Source of the DNA: Acidobacteriales bacterium 59-55
GTDB lineage: Bacteria > Acidobacteriota > Terriglobia > Terriglobales > Acidobacteriaceae
NCBI GenBank assembly: GCA_001897435.1
Contig: MKSV01000003.1
Coordinates: forward strand, 495,393-559,392
DNA length: 64,000 nucleotides
Direction of reading: 5' to 3'
The translations under genes were made by a program, and so were the position numbers. Below, piece after piece: positions 27,133 to 35,492 of this stretch. The notes under the pieces are model-generated. The model was not told where the DNA came from. It ran no database searches and saw nothing but the letters and a program-made list of their open reading frames with translations. Numbering within the stretch: the first letter of the stretch is position 1; each line of letters begins with the position of its first letter.

Positions 27133-30045
27133 TTACGCCGAAGCCTCGTTCTTTGCCGCCAACTGGCGGAGAACGTACTGCAGGATGCCTCCGTTCTGGT
27201 AGTACAGAATCTCCTGCGGCGTATCGATGCGCACGGTCACGGTGAACTCGATCGTCTTGCCCTTTTCCGACTCAGCAAAGACGGTGATCTCCTTGCCGTC
27301 GGCGCACTTGTTGTCGAGCATCTCCCGCAGCTGTCCCGGCGTGTCCCCGATGGCGAAGATCTCCTCGCCGGTCAGGTGCAGCGACTCGGCGTTCTGCCCC
27401 GGCAGGAACTGCAGCGGCAGAATCCCCATGCCCACCAGGTTCGACCGATGAATGCGCTCGTAGCTCTCGGCGATCACGAACCGGATGCCCAGCAGCAGCG
27501 GTCCCTTGGCCGCCCAGTCGCGCGACGAGCCCGATCCGTACTCCTTGCCCGCGATGATGGCGAGCGGGATGCCGCGTTCGGCGTACTTCACCGAAGCGTC
27601 ATAGATCGACATCGCCACATCGTCCGGCAGCAGCCGTGTCACGCCGCCCTCGGTTCCCGGAGCGATGCGGTTGCGCAGCCGCACATTAGCGAACGTGCCG
27701 CGCACCATCACCTCGTGATTGCCGCGCCTGGAGCCGTAGCTGTTGAAGTCGGCAGGCTTCACGCCATGGTCGGTCAGGTACTTGCCGGCCGGGCCATCGT
27801 GCTTGATCGAGCCTGCGGGAGAGATATGGTCGGTGGTCACGCTGTCGCCCAGCAGCGCCAGCACCCGCGCTCCTTTGATGTCCTTGACGGGCTCCGGCTG
27901 CGCGCCCATGCCGTCGAAATAAGGAGCCTTGCGAATGTAGGTCGAGTCGGCCTCCCATCCATAGGTGTTGCCCTCGGGAAACTTCAGGCCCTGCCAGTTG
28001 GCGTCGCCGTCGGTCACCGTGCTGTACTCCTTGCGGAACATCTCCGAATTGACCGAAGACGTCACGATGGCCGCGATCTCGGCCTGGGTCGGCCAGATGT
28101 CGCGCAGAAAGACCGGATGGCCGTCCTTGTCCTTGCCCAGCGGCTCGGTATCGAAGTTGTGCTTAATGTGACCGGCCAGCGCGTACGCGACCACCAGCGG
28201 CGGGCTCATCAGGTAGTTCGCCCGCACCTCCGGCGAGATGCGCCCCTCGAAGTTGCGATTTCCCGATAGCACCGAGACCGCCACCAGCCCATGATCCTCG
28301 ATGACCTTCGAGACGTCGGTGGGCAGCGGGCCTGAGTTGCCGATGCAGGTGGTGCAGCCATAGCCGACCACCTGAAAGCGCAGCGCGTCGAGATAAGGCA
28401 TCAGCCCCGACTTATTGAAATAATCCGACACAACGCGCGACCCCGGAGCCAGTGAAGTCTTCACCCAGGGCGGCGTGCACAGCCCCTTCTCGACAGCCTT
28501 CTTCGCCACCAGGCCGGCGGCGACCATCACGTAGGGATTCGATGTGTTGGTGCACGAGGTAATCGCCGCAATCACAATGGAGCCGTGGTCCAGATACTTC
28601 TCGGGATCGATGCCGAACCGGCTGCGGATCGAGACCGGAGGCGCGTCAAGCACTGCCGTTCCCGTGCCGCCGCCGGGAAGCGTCGACACCGGAACTCCGG
28701 CTGCGCCGACCACGGGCGCCGGAGTTCCAACCGCGCTCATCAGGTCGCCATGCGCGCTCGGTTGGCCGCCTTCGCCCTCCCATCGCAGCAGTTGGCGGGC
28801 CACATGACCATTCGACTTCGGCCCCAGCAGCGAGGGAAGCTGCTGCTCGAACGATGCCGGCACATCGGGCAGCAAAACGCGGTCCTGCGGCCGTCTCGGC
28901 CCGGCCACGCTGGGCCGCACCGTGCCCAGGTCGAGCGTAGTCGTCACCGAGTACTCGGCCTCGGGAGCGTCCGGCGTATGGAACAAGCCCTGCTCGCGGT
29001 AGTAGGCCTCGACCAGCGCAATCTGCTCCTCGGTCCGCCCGGTCAGCCGCAGATAGTTCAGCGTCTCGGCGTCGACGGGGAAGATGCCGCAGGTCGCGCC
29101 GTACTCGGGAGACATGTTCGCGATCGTCGCGCGGTTCGCCAGCGGCAGCTCCGCCACGCCCGAGCCGTAGAACTCGACGAACTTGCCCACCACGCCCAGC
29201 TTGCGAAGCTGCTCGGTCACGGTCAGCACAAGGTCGGTCGCCGTCGTGCCTTCCTTCAGCTTGCCGGTCAGCTTGAAGCCGACGACCTCGGGCACCAGCA
29301 TCGAGACCGGCTGGCCCAGCATCGCCGCCTCGGCTTCGATGCCGCCGACGCCCCAGCCCAGCACGCCCAGACCGTTAATCATGGTCGTATGCGAGTCCGT
29401 TCCCACCAACGTATCGGGATAGGCGGAGACGACGCCGTCCGCGTCGGGCTCGGTGGTGAACACGACGCGGCCCAGGTACTCGAGGTTGACCTGATGACAG
29501 ATGCCCATGCCCGGCGGCACCGCCGAAAAGTTGCGGAAGGCCGTCTGCCCCCACTTCAAAAACGCATAGCGCTCGCGGTTGCGCTGAAACTCCATCGCCG
29601 TATTCACATCGTAGGCGCGCATGGTGCCGAACTCGTCCACCTGCACAGAGTGGTCGATGACCAGCTCGGCGGGCTGCAGCGGATTGATGCGCTCCGGGTC
29701 GCCGCCCAGCGCCTGCATCGCGTCCCGCATCGCCGCCAGGTCGACCACCGCTGGAACGCCGGTGAAGTCCTGCATCAGGACCCGCGCCGGCATATAGGCG
29801 ATCTCGCGCGAAGGCGCGGCCTTGGCGTCCCAGTTGGCCAGAAACCGGATGTCGTCGGCGCGGACGGTGCGGCCGTCCTCGTGACGCAGCAGGCTTTCGA
29901 GCAGGATGCGCAGCGAAAACGGAAGCCGCGTGAGGTTCACTCCCGCATCGGCCAGCGCCTTGAGGCGGAAGATGCGATAGCTGTTGGAGCCCGAGCGGAG
30001 AGTCGCCTGGCTTTTGAACGAATCGGGATGGGGTTGGGTGGACAT
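27133..30045 (-). CDS. acnA: Aconitate hydratase A
   Basis: A 970-residue TCA-cycle enzyme that interconverts citrate and isocitrate. It has MGICHQVNLEYLGRVVF, the DSHTTMINGLGVLGWGVGGIEAEA motif, the cluster-ligand Cys residues in IAAITSCTNTSNP and GCTTCIGNSGP, and the C-terminal swivelling domain with SYGSRRGNHEVMVRGTFANVR and GKEYGSGSSRDWAAKG. It is about 70-80 residues longer than typical AcnA: between GPRRPQDRVLLPDVP and the first Cys motif lies a low-complexity Gly/Pro/Ala/Thr insertion (AHGDLMSAVGTPAPVVGAAG). It is transcribed toward hslR, with a palindromic repeat between. Confidence 0.95.
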   Translation of the reverse strand: MSTQPHPDSFKSQATLRSGSNSYRIFRLKALADAGVNLTRLPFSLRILLESLLRHEDGRTVRADDIRFLANWDAKAAPSREIAYMPARVLMQDFTGVPAVVDLAAMRDAMQALGGDPERINPLQPAELVIDHSVQVDEFGTMRAYDVNTAMEFQRNRERYAFLKWGQTAFRNFSAVPPGMGICHQVNLEYLGRVVFTTEPDADGVVSAYPDTLVGTDSHTTMINGLGVLGWGVGGIEAEAAMLGQPVSMLVPEVVGFKLTGKLKEGTTATDLVLTVTEQLRKLGVVGKFVEFYGSGVAELPLANRATIANMSPEYGATCGIFPVDAETLNYLRLTGRTEEQIALVEAYYREQGLFHTPDAPEAEYSVTTTLDLGTVRPSVAGPRRPQDRVLLPDVPASFEQQLPSLLGPKSNGHVARQLLRWEGEGGQPSAHGDLMSAVGTPAPVVGAAGVPVSTLPGGGTGTAVLDAPPVSIRSRFGIDPEKYLDHGSIVIAAITSCTNTSNPYVMVAAGLVAKKAVEKGLCTPPWVKTSLAPGSRVVSDYFNKSGLMPYLDALRFQVVGYGCTTCIGNSGPLPTDVSKVIEDHGLVAVSVLSGNRNFEGRISPEVRANYLMSPPLVVAYALAGHIKHNFDTEPLGKDKDGHPVFLRDIWPTQAEIAAIVTSSVNSEMFRKEYSTVTDGDANWQGLKFPEGNTYGWEADSTYIRKAPYFDGMGAQPEPVKDIKGARVLALLGDSVTTDHISPAGSIKHDGPAGKYLTDHGVKPADFNSYGSRRGNHEVMVRGTFANVRLRNRIAPGTEGGVTRLLPDDVAMSIYDASVKYAERGIPLAIIAGKEYGSGSSRDWAAKGPLLLGIRFVIAESYERIHRSNLVGMGILPLQFLPGQNAESLHLTGEEIFAIGDTPGQLREMLDNKCADGKEITVFAESEKGKTIEFTVTVRIDTPQEILYYQNGGILQYVLRQLAAKNEASA

Positions 30046-30427
30046 AATCTTCTTCTCCGGGGGCGCTTCTCTCTTTGATTAAGAAGCGCGAAGTAAAGGC
30101 CGCGGCGCGATATCGGGCGCGAACGGCAACGGTTGAAGCCTATCAAAATTCCATGGAGGTGGGCAGGCTAGCAGCGGCCGCGGTCGGGGCGACCGTGGCG
30201 AAAGCGCTTCGTGCATGCAAGACAGCCTGCCATCGGCTCCATTTTACTTCGATTCTCCGGCCGGGCGGTAGGTGGCATCGCCGCATCGTACTTAACCATT
30301 CCCTCTCGCGGCTCCGATTGTGCAATCATTCCAGTGCCGGGCCGACAGGTCCGATCCACGTTCCGATTCCTAAAAGAGATCATCAGCGGAAGTCGATCGC
30401 AGCAGAAGTCCCAGGAGACATCAGCCC
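30046..30427. other. Intergenic region between divergent acnA and the MBL gene
   Basis: About 380 bases with no convincing gene, RNA or repeat. It must hold the promoters of both flanking genes, but no clear -10/-35 pair stands out. Confidence 0.5.
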
Positions 30428-31447
30428 ATGAAGCGGTTCCTTGCAGCAGCACTCTTGATCGCAGCCCCCTTCGCCCTCGCGCAAAAACCTTCGGGCAGCC
30501 TCAAGGTCTACTTCGCCGACGTCGAGGGCGGTCAGGCCACCCTCTTCGTCCCGCCCACGGGCGAGAACATGCTGGTCGACGCCGGCTGGCCCGGAGCCAA
30601 AAACGCCGACCGCATGATGGAGCTGTTGAAGGCCGCCGGAGTCAAAAAGATCGACAACCTCGTCATCACCCACTACCACGTCGACCACGTTGGCGGCGTC
30701 CCGGAGCTGGCCGCCAGGATTCCCGTCACGCGCTTCATCGACCACGGCGTCAACCGCGAAGAAGACAACAAGGCCACCGTCACCGGCTGGGAGGCCTACC
30801 AAAAGATGCTGGCCGACGGTCACTACGCCCATCTGATCGCAAAGCCCGGCAAGACGCTTCCCATCAAGGGAATGCGGGTGGAGGTCGTCAGCGCCGACGG
30901 CAACGTCCTCGACAAACCTCTCGCCGGGGCCGGAGCCGCGAACCCGGCCTGTGCCGCAAGCATCCTCAAGCCCGCCGAGAACAGCGAGAACGACCGCTCC
31001 GTCGGCATGATCATCACTTTCGGCAAACTGCGCATCGCCGATCTCGGCGACCTGACATGGGCCAGGGAGCGGCCGCTGATGTGCCCGGTCAACAAGCTGG
31101 GGAAGGTGGACATCTATGTCGTCTCGCACCACGGCTTCGACCGCAGTTCCAGCCCCGCGCTGGTCGATGGGATCGCGCCGCGAGTCGCCATCATGGATAA
31201 CGGAGCCACCAAGGGCGGCCAGCCCGGAGCCTGGGAGATCATCGACCACTCGCCCCGGCTCAAGGACCTCTGGCAGCTCCACACCGCCATCCACAACGAC
31301 GCGGCGCACAACACCGCCGAGGAGCGCATCGCCAACCTGCCCGGCCCGGACTCCGGCCACTATCTTCTGCTCACGGGCCATGCCGATGCGAGCTTCTCCG
31401 TCACCAACTCGCGGACCGGCAAGACGGTGGAGTACCCCGCGCCCTAG
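30428..31447 (+). CDS. Secreted ComEC-like MBL-fold hydrolase
   Basis: A 339-residue protein with a signal peptide (MKRFLAAALLIAAPFALAQK). The MBL fold is of the ComEC/Rec2 C-terminal type: LKVYFADVEGGQATLFVPPTGENMLVDAGW, then NLVITHYHVDHVGGVPELAA (HxHxDH), LRIADLGDLTW with the bridging Asp, VDIYVVSHHGFDRSS and VAIMDNG, ending GHYLLLTGHADASF. ComEC-type MBL domains degrade nucleic acids, but many secreted acidobacterial homologues have unknown substrates. No ComEC membrane domain is fused. The ribosome binding site is weak (AGGAGACATCAGCCC). Confidence 0.82.
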   Translation: MKRFLAAALLIAAPFALAQKPSGSLKVYFADVEGGQATLFVPPTGENMLVDAGWPGAKNADRMMELLKAAGVKKIDNLVITHYHVDHVGGVPELAARIPVTRFIDHGVNREEDNKATVTGWEAYQKMLADGHYAHLIAKPGKTLPIKGMRVEVVSADGNVLDKPLAGAGAANPACAASILKPAENSENDRSVGMIITFGKLRIADLGDLTWARERPLMCPVNKLGKVDIYVVSHHGFDRSSSPALVDGIAPRVAIMDNGATKGGQPGAWEIIDHSPRLKDLWQLHTAIHNDAAHNTAEERIANLPGPDSGHYLLLTGHADASFSVTNSRTGKTVEYPAP

Positions 31448-31591
31448 CCCAATCCTGTAAGCCGTGTCGTTGCTTCGCGATGCGCCTGGCCGCAATAACG
31501 ATGCCGGGAATATTCGGCAGCGGCGCGGCACAAAAAAACCGCATCATAGTCATGGAGTCCGGGTTAAGGCCATAAGAGGAGATTGCGCGCC

Positions 31592-33205
31592 ATGTCTATT
31601 TCAGAATCGAAATCAGGTCGCAACCGTCCAGGCCGTAACCGTCTCCTGGGTTCGGTCATTGGAATCGCCATCTTCGCGGGCATGGCAAACATCGCCGGAT
31701 GCCACCGGCAGGCCTTCGCCGGTCAGACGGTGAACGACACAGGCCCCGACCCCGCTGATGCGAATATGGCTCCCGTCGACGGCAGCCAGCAACCGGCTGC
31801 CGCTCCTGCTCAGGGGCAGAACACGCAGAACGAGAGCCTGCAAAGGGCTGACGAGTACAAACGGACTGGCGCGCAGGCAGGCGCGCCGCCTCCCGATGAG
31901 CAAAACGCCCAACAGGATCAGACTTCCGATCAGAACTACGATCCCAATCAGGACGGCGACCAGTCTTACGCCGACAATCAGGGCGACCAGAACTACCCGG
32001 ACGATCAGAGCTATCAGGACGGCGTCGACGCCGGCCAGCAGGCCATCGAAGAAGCCACCCAGCCGCCACCGCCGCTGCCCGTCTACACGCAGCCCTACGC
32101 GCCCGGACCAAACTATATATGGACGCCCGGCTACTGGAGCTATGCTCCCATCGGCTACTACTGGGTTCCCGGCGCATGGGTCGCCGCACCGTACTATGGA
32201 GCGCTCTGGACCCCCGGCTACTGGGGCTTCTATAACAACCGCTATCGCTTTTACCACGGCTACTGGGGCTTGCACATCGGCTTCTACGGCGGCGTGCACT
32301 ATGGCTTCGGCTATACCGGCGTCGGCTATCACGGTGGATATTGGAACGGCAACAACTTCTATTACAACCGCACCGTCAACCGCATCAACGTCACCAGAAT
32401 CACCAATGTCTACAGCCGCACCGTGGTGATGAACAACTACACGCGCGTCGCCTATAACGGTGGACGCGGAGGCATCCAATCCAGGCCGAATCGCTCCGAA
32501 CTCGTCGCCATGCGCGGACCGAAGACGCGGCCCATGTCCACCCAGGTGCAGGTCCAGCGGCAGGCGCAGCAGAACCGGCAGCAGTTCTTCAATCAGAATA
32601 GAGGCCGCCCGGCAACCGCCGTCGTCGCTCGCCCGATCCGCGCGGACAAAGGCATCCAGCGCCCGGTCGCACGTCCGGTAACGCGTCCGGTTCAACCGAA
32701 CCGGCAGCAACCTGGCTTACAGACTCGGCCCGCGCAGCCGGGACAGGTCAACCAGCCCGGCCGCGTCCAGACAAGGCCCAACTATAACCAGAACCAGTCA
32801 AGACCGACGCAGCCTAACCGGGAGATGCCAATCCGCCCCAATGTAAATCCGGCGCAGCCGCAGAACCGGCCGGTTCCGCCGCAACGGCAGATCCAGCCGC
32901 AACGATCGGTCCAGCCGCAGCGGCAGATGCAACAGCAGATGCAGCAGCAACGGCAAGCCCAGATGCAGCAGCAACGCCAGGTACAGCAACAGCAGCAGGT
33001 TCGGCAACAGCAGCAACAACGCCAGATTCAGCAGCGTCAGGTGCAGCAGCAACGCCAGATGCAGCAGCGTCAGGTGCAACAGCAGCGGCAGATACAGCCG
33101 CGGCCCCAGGCTCAATCCCGGCCCATGGCGCGGCCTCAGCAACAAAGAGCGCAGATGCCCAGGCAGCAGGAGCGATCCGCTCCTCAGCGCGAGCATGGTC
33201 GCTAG
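31592..33205 (+). CDS. YXWGXW-repeat protein with a Gln/Arg-rich tail
   Basis: About 537 residues from the ATG at 31592 (MSISESKSGRNRPGR). A hydrophobic stretch ending NIAGC reads as a lipobox. Residues about 90-150 are acidic and Q/N/D-rich (DQTSDQNYDPNQDGDQSYAD). Then the YXWGXW array: WTPGYWSYAPIGYYWVPGAW, ALWTPGYWGFYNN, YHGYWGLH, aromatic Gly-rich repeats known from this family. The last 230 residues are very rich in Q, R, P and M (QQQMQQQRQAQMQQQRQVQQ), encoded by imperfect CAG/CGG-type repeats. An envelope-associated, possibly cell-surface role is inferred. A strong hairpin terminator follows. Confidence 0.75.
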   Translation: MSISESKSGRNRPGRNRLLGSVIGIAIFAGMANIAGCHRQAFAGQTVNDTGPDPADANMAPVDGSQQPAAAPAQGQNTQNESLQRADEYKRTGAQAGAPPPDEQNAQQDQTSDQNYDPNQDGDQSYADNQGDQNYPDDQSYQDGVDAGQQAIEEATQPPPPLPVYTQPYAPGPNYIWTPGYWSYAPIGYYWVPGAWVAAPYYGALWTPGYWGFYNNRYRFYHGYWGLHIGFYGGVHYGFGYTGVGYHGGYWNGNNFYYNRTVNRINVTRITNVYSRTVVMNNYTRVAYNGGRGGIQSRPNRSELVAMRGPKTRPMSTQVQVQRQAQQNRQQFFNQNRGRPATAVVARPIRADKGIQRPVARPVTRPVQPNRQQPGLQTRPAQPGQVNQPGRVQTRPNYNQNQSRPTQPNREMPIRPNVNPAQPQNRPVPPQRQIQPQRSVQPQRQMQQQMQQQRQAQMQQQRQVQQQQQVRQQQQQRQIQQRQVQQQRQMQQRQVQQQRQIQPRPQAQSRPMARPQQQRAQMPRQQERSAPQREHGR

Positions 33206-33232
33206 GCTACGGCATCAGGCGCTGTAAAGCTC

Positions 33233-33276
33233 GGGCTGTCCGTTACGGCAATCGCAACGGACGGCCCTTTTATTTT
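33233..33276 (+). terminator. Rho-independent terminator
   Basis: GGGCTGTCCGTT pairs with AACGGACGGCCC (12 bp, one G.U) around an 11-nt loop and is followed by TTTTATTTT, 28 nt after the YXWGXW gene. Confidence 0.9.
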
Positions 33277-33349
33277 GCGGCAGCCCGTGCCCAACCGCCA
33301 GATTGACGGCAGCATAGAGCGACTGACCTGTTGTTCAACCGCTCATTTT

Positions 33350-33369
33350 TGTATATACATATTTGTATA
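33350..33369 (+). promoter_or_regulatory. Overlapping palindromes, candidate BrnA operator
   Basis: TGTATATACA (33350-33359) is a perfect palindrome, and TATACA-N4-TGTATA (33354-33369) a second one sharing half of it. They end 4 nt before the brnT GTG. Ribbon-helix-helix antitoxins such as BrnA bind overlapping inverted repeats at this position, and the same AT-rich bases may form the -10. Confidence 0.55.
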
Positions 33370-33373
33370 GGCG

Positions 33374-33660
33374 GTGCAAGTGCGCTTTGACTGGGACGAG
33401 AACAAGAACCGCAGCAACTACCGAAAGCACCGGGTGCTCTTTGAGACGGCGGCGCTGTCTTCGACGATCCCAACTTTGTCATGTTGCAGAATCGCGAGGT
33501 AGAGGGCGAAGTGCGATGGCAGACGGTTGGACGGGTCGAAGGCGTTTTGCTGCTGTTGGTCGCGCACACGCTTGAGGATGAGGATGGCGAAGAACTGGTG
33601 CGGATTATCTCGGCGCGAGAGGTAACACCGCATGAGAGGAGACGGTATGAAGAAAGCTAA
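33374..33660 (+). pseudogene. brnT: BrnT toxin, frameshifted
   Basis: From the GTG at 33374 the sequence encodes VQVRFDWDENKNRSNYRKHR and then ETAAL, the standard BrnT start (RNase-fold toxin of the BrnTA module). The frame is then lost: after codon GCG GCG CTG one base is missing, and the correct product continues in another frame as VFDDPNFVMLQNREVEGEVR, then WQTVGRVEGVLLLLVAHTLE and EELVRIISARE, ending at the TAA at 33658-33660. In the first frame a stop (TAG) follows soon. A single +1 base restores the whole toxin, so inactivation looks recent or is a sequencing error. It overlaps brnA. Confidence 0.8.
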
Positions 33661-33970
33661 GGACGAAAAGCGAAATAGGGTGGTGTATCGGCGTGCGCCG
33701 GGTGCTCCTCTGACTGCGAGGCAGAGAGCTAATCTTGACGAACTGGCGCGGATGCCGGAGCACGAGATCGATACCTCGGATATTCCGGAGTTGCCCGCGA
33801 GCGCGTGGAAGGATGCGATGCGGGGGAAGCTCTATCGTCCGGTGAAGAAGGCGGTGAGCCTGCGGCTGGATGCGGATGTGATTGCGTGGCTGAAGAAGGA
33901 TGGCGAGGGATATCAGACGCGGGCGAACCGGTTGCTGCGGGAGCGGATGCTGGCGGATAAGGCTAGTTAG
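33647..33970 (+). CDS. brnA: BrnA antitoxin
   Basis: A 107-residue protein ending in the BrnA-type ribbon-helix-helix/helix segment: LYRPVKKAVSLRLDADVIAW LKKDGEGYQTRANRLLRERM, where 'KKxVSLRLDxDVxxWxKxxGxGYQTRxNxxL' is the family signature. The N-terminal half (PLTARQRANLDELARMPEHEIDTSDIPEL) wraps the toxin. AGAGGAG 5-6 nt upstream favours the ATG at 33647 over that at 33632. It normally neutralises BrnT and, with it, represses the operon. It is intact although its toxin partner upstream is frameshifted. A GCGTGATCC/GGATTCACGC hairpin follows (33987-34008). Confidence 0.85.
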   Translation: MKKAKDEKRNRVVYRRAPGAPLTARQRANLDELARMPEHEIDTSDIPELPASAWKDAMRGKLYRPVKKAVSLRLDADVIAWLKKDGEGYQTRANRLLRERMLADKAS

Positions 33971-34031
33971 GGCGACCTGCATGGGTGCGTGATCCTAAGG
34001 ATTCACGCGTTGCGCGAATGCCTACTTTAGC

Positions 34032-34084
34032 GAGACTGTCGGGAAGATTAGGCACCCAGATTTGAGGTGAGGTTTAGATATGGG
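34032..34084 (+). repeat. Left arm of an imperfect direct repeat
   Basis: Contains ACTGTCGGGAAGATTAGGCA followed by CCCAGATTTGAGGTGAGGTT and TAGATATGGG. It matches 34348-34399 at most positions. Confidence 0.6.
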
Positions 34085-34122
34085 CCACTCACTCACTCTA
34101 AAGCATGCTACGTGGAACGAAA

Positions 34123-34138
34123 TGTTCTACGTGGAACA
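34123..34138. promoter_or_regulatory. parS-like ParB binding site
   Basis: TGTTCTACGTGGAACA, a near-perfect palindrome, matches the bacterial parS consensus TGTTNCACGTGAAACA at 14 of 16 positions. A degenerate second copy sharing CTACGTGGAAC lies 19 nt upstream (34108-34118). It is 1.4 kb from the 3' end of gyrA. Confidence 0.5.
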
Positions 34139-34347
34139 CTTTAGGGTTTTTTTAAAACAGAGGGAAGAACTGCACATAGTGACAAGATGCCGCCGACGAA
34201 CGAAAAACATGCCCCAGCGAAATTTAAAGCGTCCGTCACGTGCGTATTATAACGCATCCTTACCCCTGCAGTCGGGTTAGGTTAGGGCGGCAAATATGCT
34301 TTTTACCCTCGTGGGATTTCCTGCCGCGAAATTTGCTCACCGGCGAT

Positions 34348-34399
34348 GAAACTGTCGCGAAGATGGGCACCCACTTTTGTGGTGGTTTTAGATGCGGAT
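34348..34399 (+). repeat. Right arm of the imperfect direct repeat
   Basis: Contains ACTGTCGCGAAGATGGGCAC followed by CCACTTTTGTGGTGGTTTTA and GATGCGGA, aligned to the left arm at 34032. Confidence 0.6.
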
Positions 34400-34401
34400 A
34401 C

Positions 34402-35454
34402 CTAGCTGGATTTGAGTTGAGTGTCTTCTCGAATGGGAATAATAATTGCGGGGATACCTCCGACTGACTTTTTCTCGTTCGGTGCGACCACCGTTTCACT
34501 TGTTGCGCTTGATGTTTGCGCTATCTCAAACGAGAAAGTCGTCTGTTTCGCAGGCTGAGCTGGCGAAAACACGCGAGCGGTTAGTACAACACCTGATGCT
34601 GGTAAACAATGAACATCCTGATCATCGAAAAAGATGTGCGGACGAAAAGCCTCAAGTACGGGAGCCTTCTCTGCACCTCCCATGAAAAATACTTCATCTA
34701 CGCGAACTCGCCAAGCGCGGAGAGTTCTAATTACCCTTTCATCGGCAGGGCTGTTGCGAGCGGTCACCAAGGCCGTCCGAATCAAAGCTTTCTCCCCTTG
34801 ATCGCCTTGCCGTTGAAGGGCTGCTAGAGTCCGAAATAATTTAGCGAACGGGCCATCCGCTAACGGTTCATGCGCGTGGTCTTCCTCATGCTGCAGAAAG
34901 GCCGTTAAACCTTTTTCTTGATATACCTTTTCTGAATCACCCGAGAATAGGACTGCATCGCCGTCAAATGCGATGCGCAAGCCTTCCTCCATCTCTCCTG
35001 GAACACACTGATATGGATATATGAGACCCGCCGCAAATCCAGCATTCGTTGCATCCTGAACGTCTTCCTGAGATGCCGAGAGGAATAGATCGACGCTAAA
35101 TGCCTTCAAATAAGGTGCGAGGCATGCTCCACTCGTGTAGGCTCCTCGGCCCACGTCGATCTCGTGATGGCGAATCGAGTTCGATACGCGGAGACTTGTG
35201 TCGGCGTTGTTCTTCGACATTACAAGAACAATCACACGCTTCTTCGTGGCATCCACACCGTTCAGACTCAGAATTGCTTGGACCAGAGGAAAACCAGTAC
35301 CTGGCATGAGCACACTTTGCTCATGTGCGATCTGATATTCAGAGTAGGCTTTTAACCCCTGGGTGCGAAAAATTTCATCTTCTGCTCTCAGGTCAAAGAG
35401 GGCAGAAGATGAAATACCCACAACAAAATACTTCGCTAGATTGAGAGGAGGCAC
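34402..35454 (-). CDS. 5'-nucleotidase, cytosolic type I-like, low-GC
   Basis: A 350-residue protein. It begins with GTG at 35454 (MPPLNLAKYFVVGISSSALF) and follows the cN-I/PF06189 pattern: SSSALFDLRAEDEIFRTQG, GTGFPLVQAILSLN, VIVLVMSKNNADTSLRVSNS IRHHEIDVGRGAYTSGACLA and PYLKAFSVDLFLSASQEDVQ DATNAGFAAG. The later Asp-rich HAD-like segment is FDGDAVLFSGDSEKVYQEKG. Family members dephosphorylate purine nucleoside monophosphates in the cytoplasm. Its GC content is much lower than that of gyrA next to it (38 nt upstream on the same strand), suggesting horizontal acquisition. Confidence 0.8.
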   Translation of the reverse strand: MPPLNLAKYFVVGISSSALFDLRAEDEIFRTQGLKAYSEYQIAHEQSVLMPGTGFPLVQAILSLNGVDATKKRVIVLVMSKNNADTSLRVSNSIRHHEIDVGRGAYTSGACLAPYLKAFSVDLFLSASQEDVQDATNAGFAAGLIYPYQCVPGEMEEGLRIAFDGDAVLFSGDSEKVYQEKGLTAFLQHEEDHAHEPLADGPFAKLFRTLAALQRQGDQGEKALIRTALVTARNSPADERVIRTLRAWRVRVDEVFFMGGAEKAPVLEAFRPHIFFDDQDVHCLPASGVVLTARVFSPAQPAKQTTFSFEIAQTSSATSETVVAPNEKKSVGGIPAIIIPIREDTQLKSS

Positions 35455-35492
35455 GCGACCAAAGTACCACCTTTTTCTTCAGAACCAAGTAT

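Larger units (their letters stand above)
33971..34401. other. Low-GC gene-poor segment bounded by a direct repeat
   Basis: No convincing gene. It holds a hairpin after brnA (33987-34008), an imperfect direct repeat of about 50 bases (34032-34084 and 34348-34399, sharing GAAGAT, GGCACCCA and GGTTTTAGAT-like blocks), and between the two copies the parS-like site. A short open frame from 34080 overlaps the parS-like site and has no family resemblance. Confidence 0.5.

Noticed and set aside
33270..33569. Antisense frame over the brnT region
   Set aside because: The plus strand shows a recognisable BrnT toxin split by a frameshift; the antisense frame has no family features.
34080..34280. 66-codon frame over the parS-like site
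   Set aside because: No ribosome binding site or family similarity; more likely non-coding.
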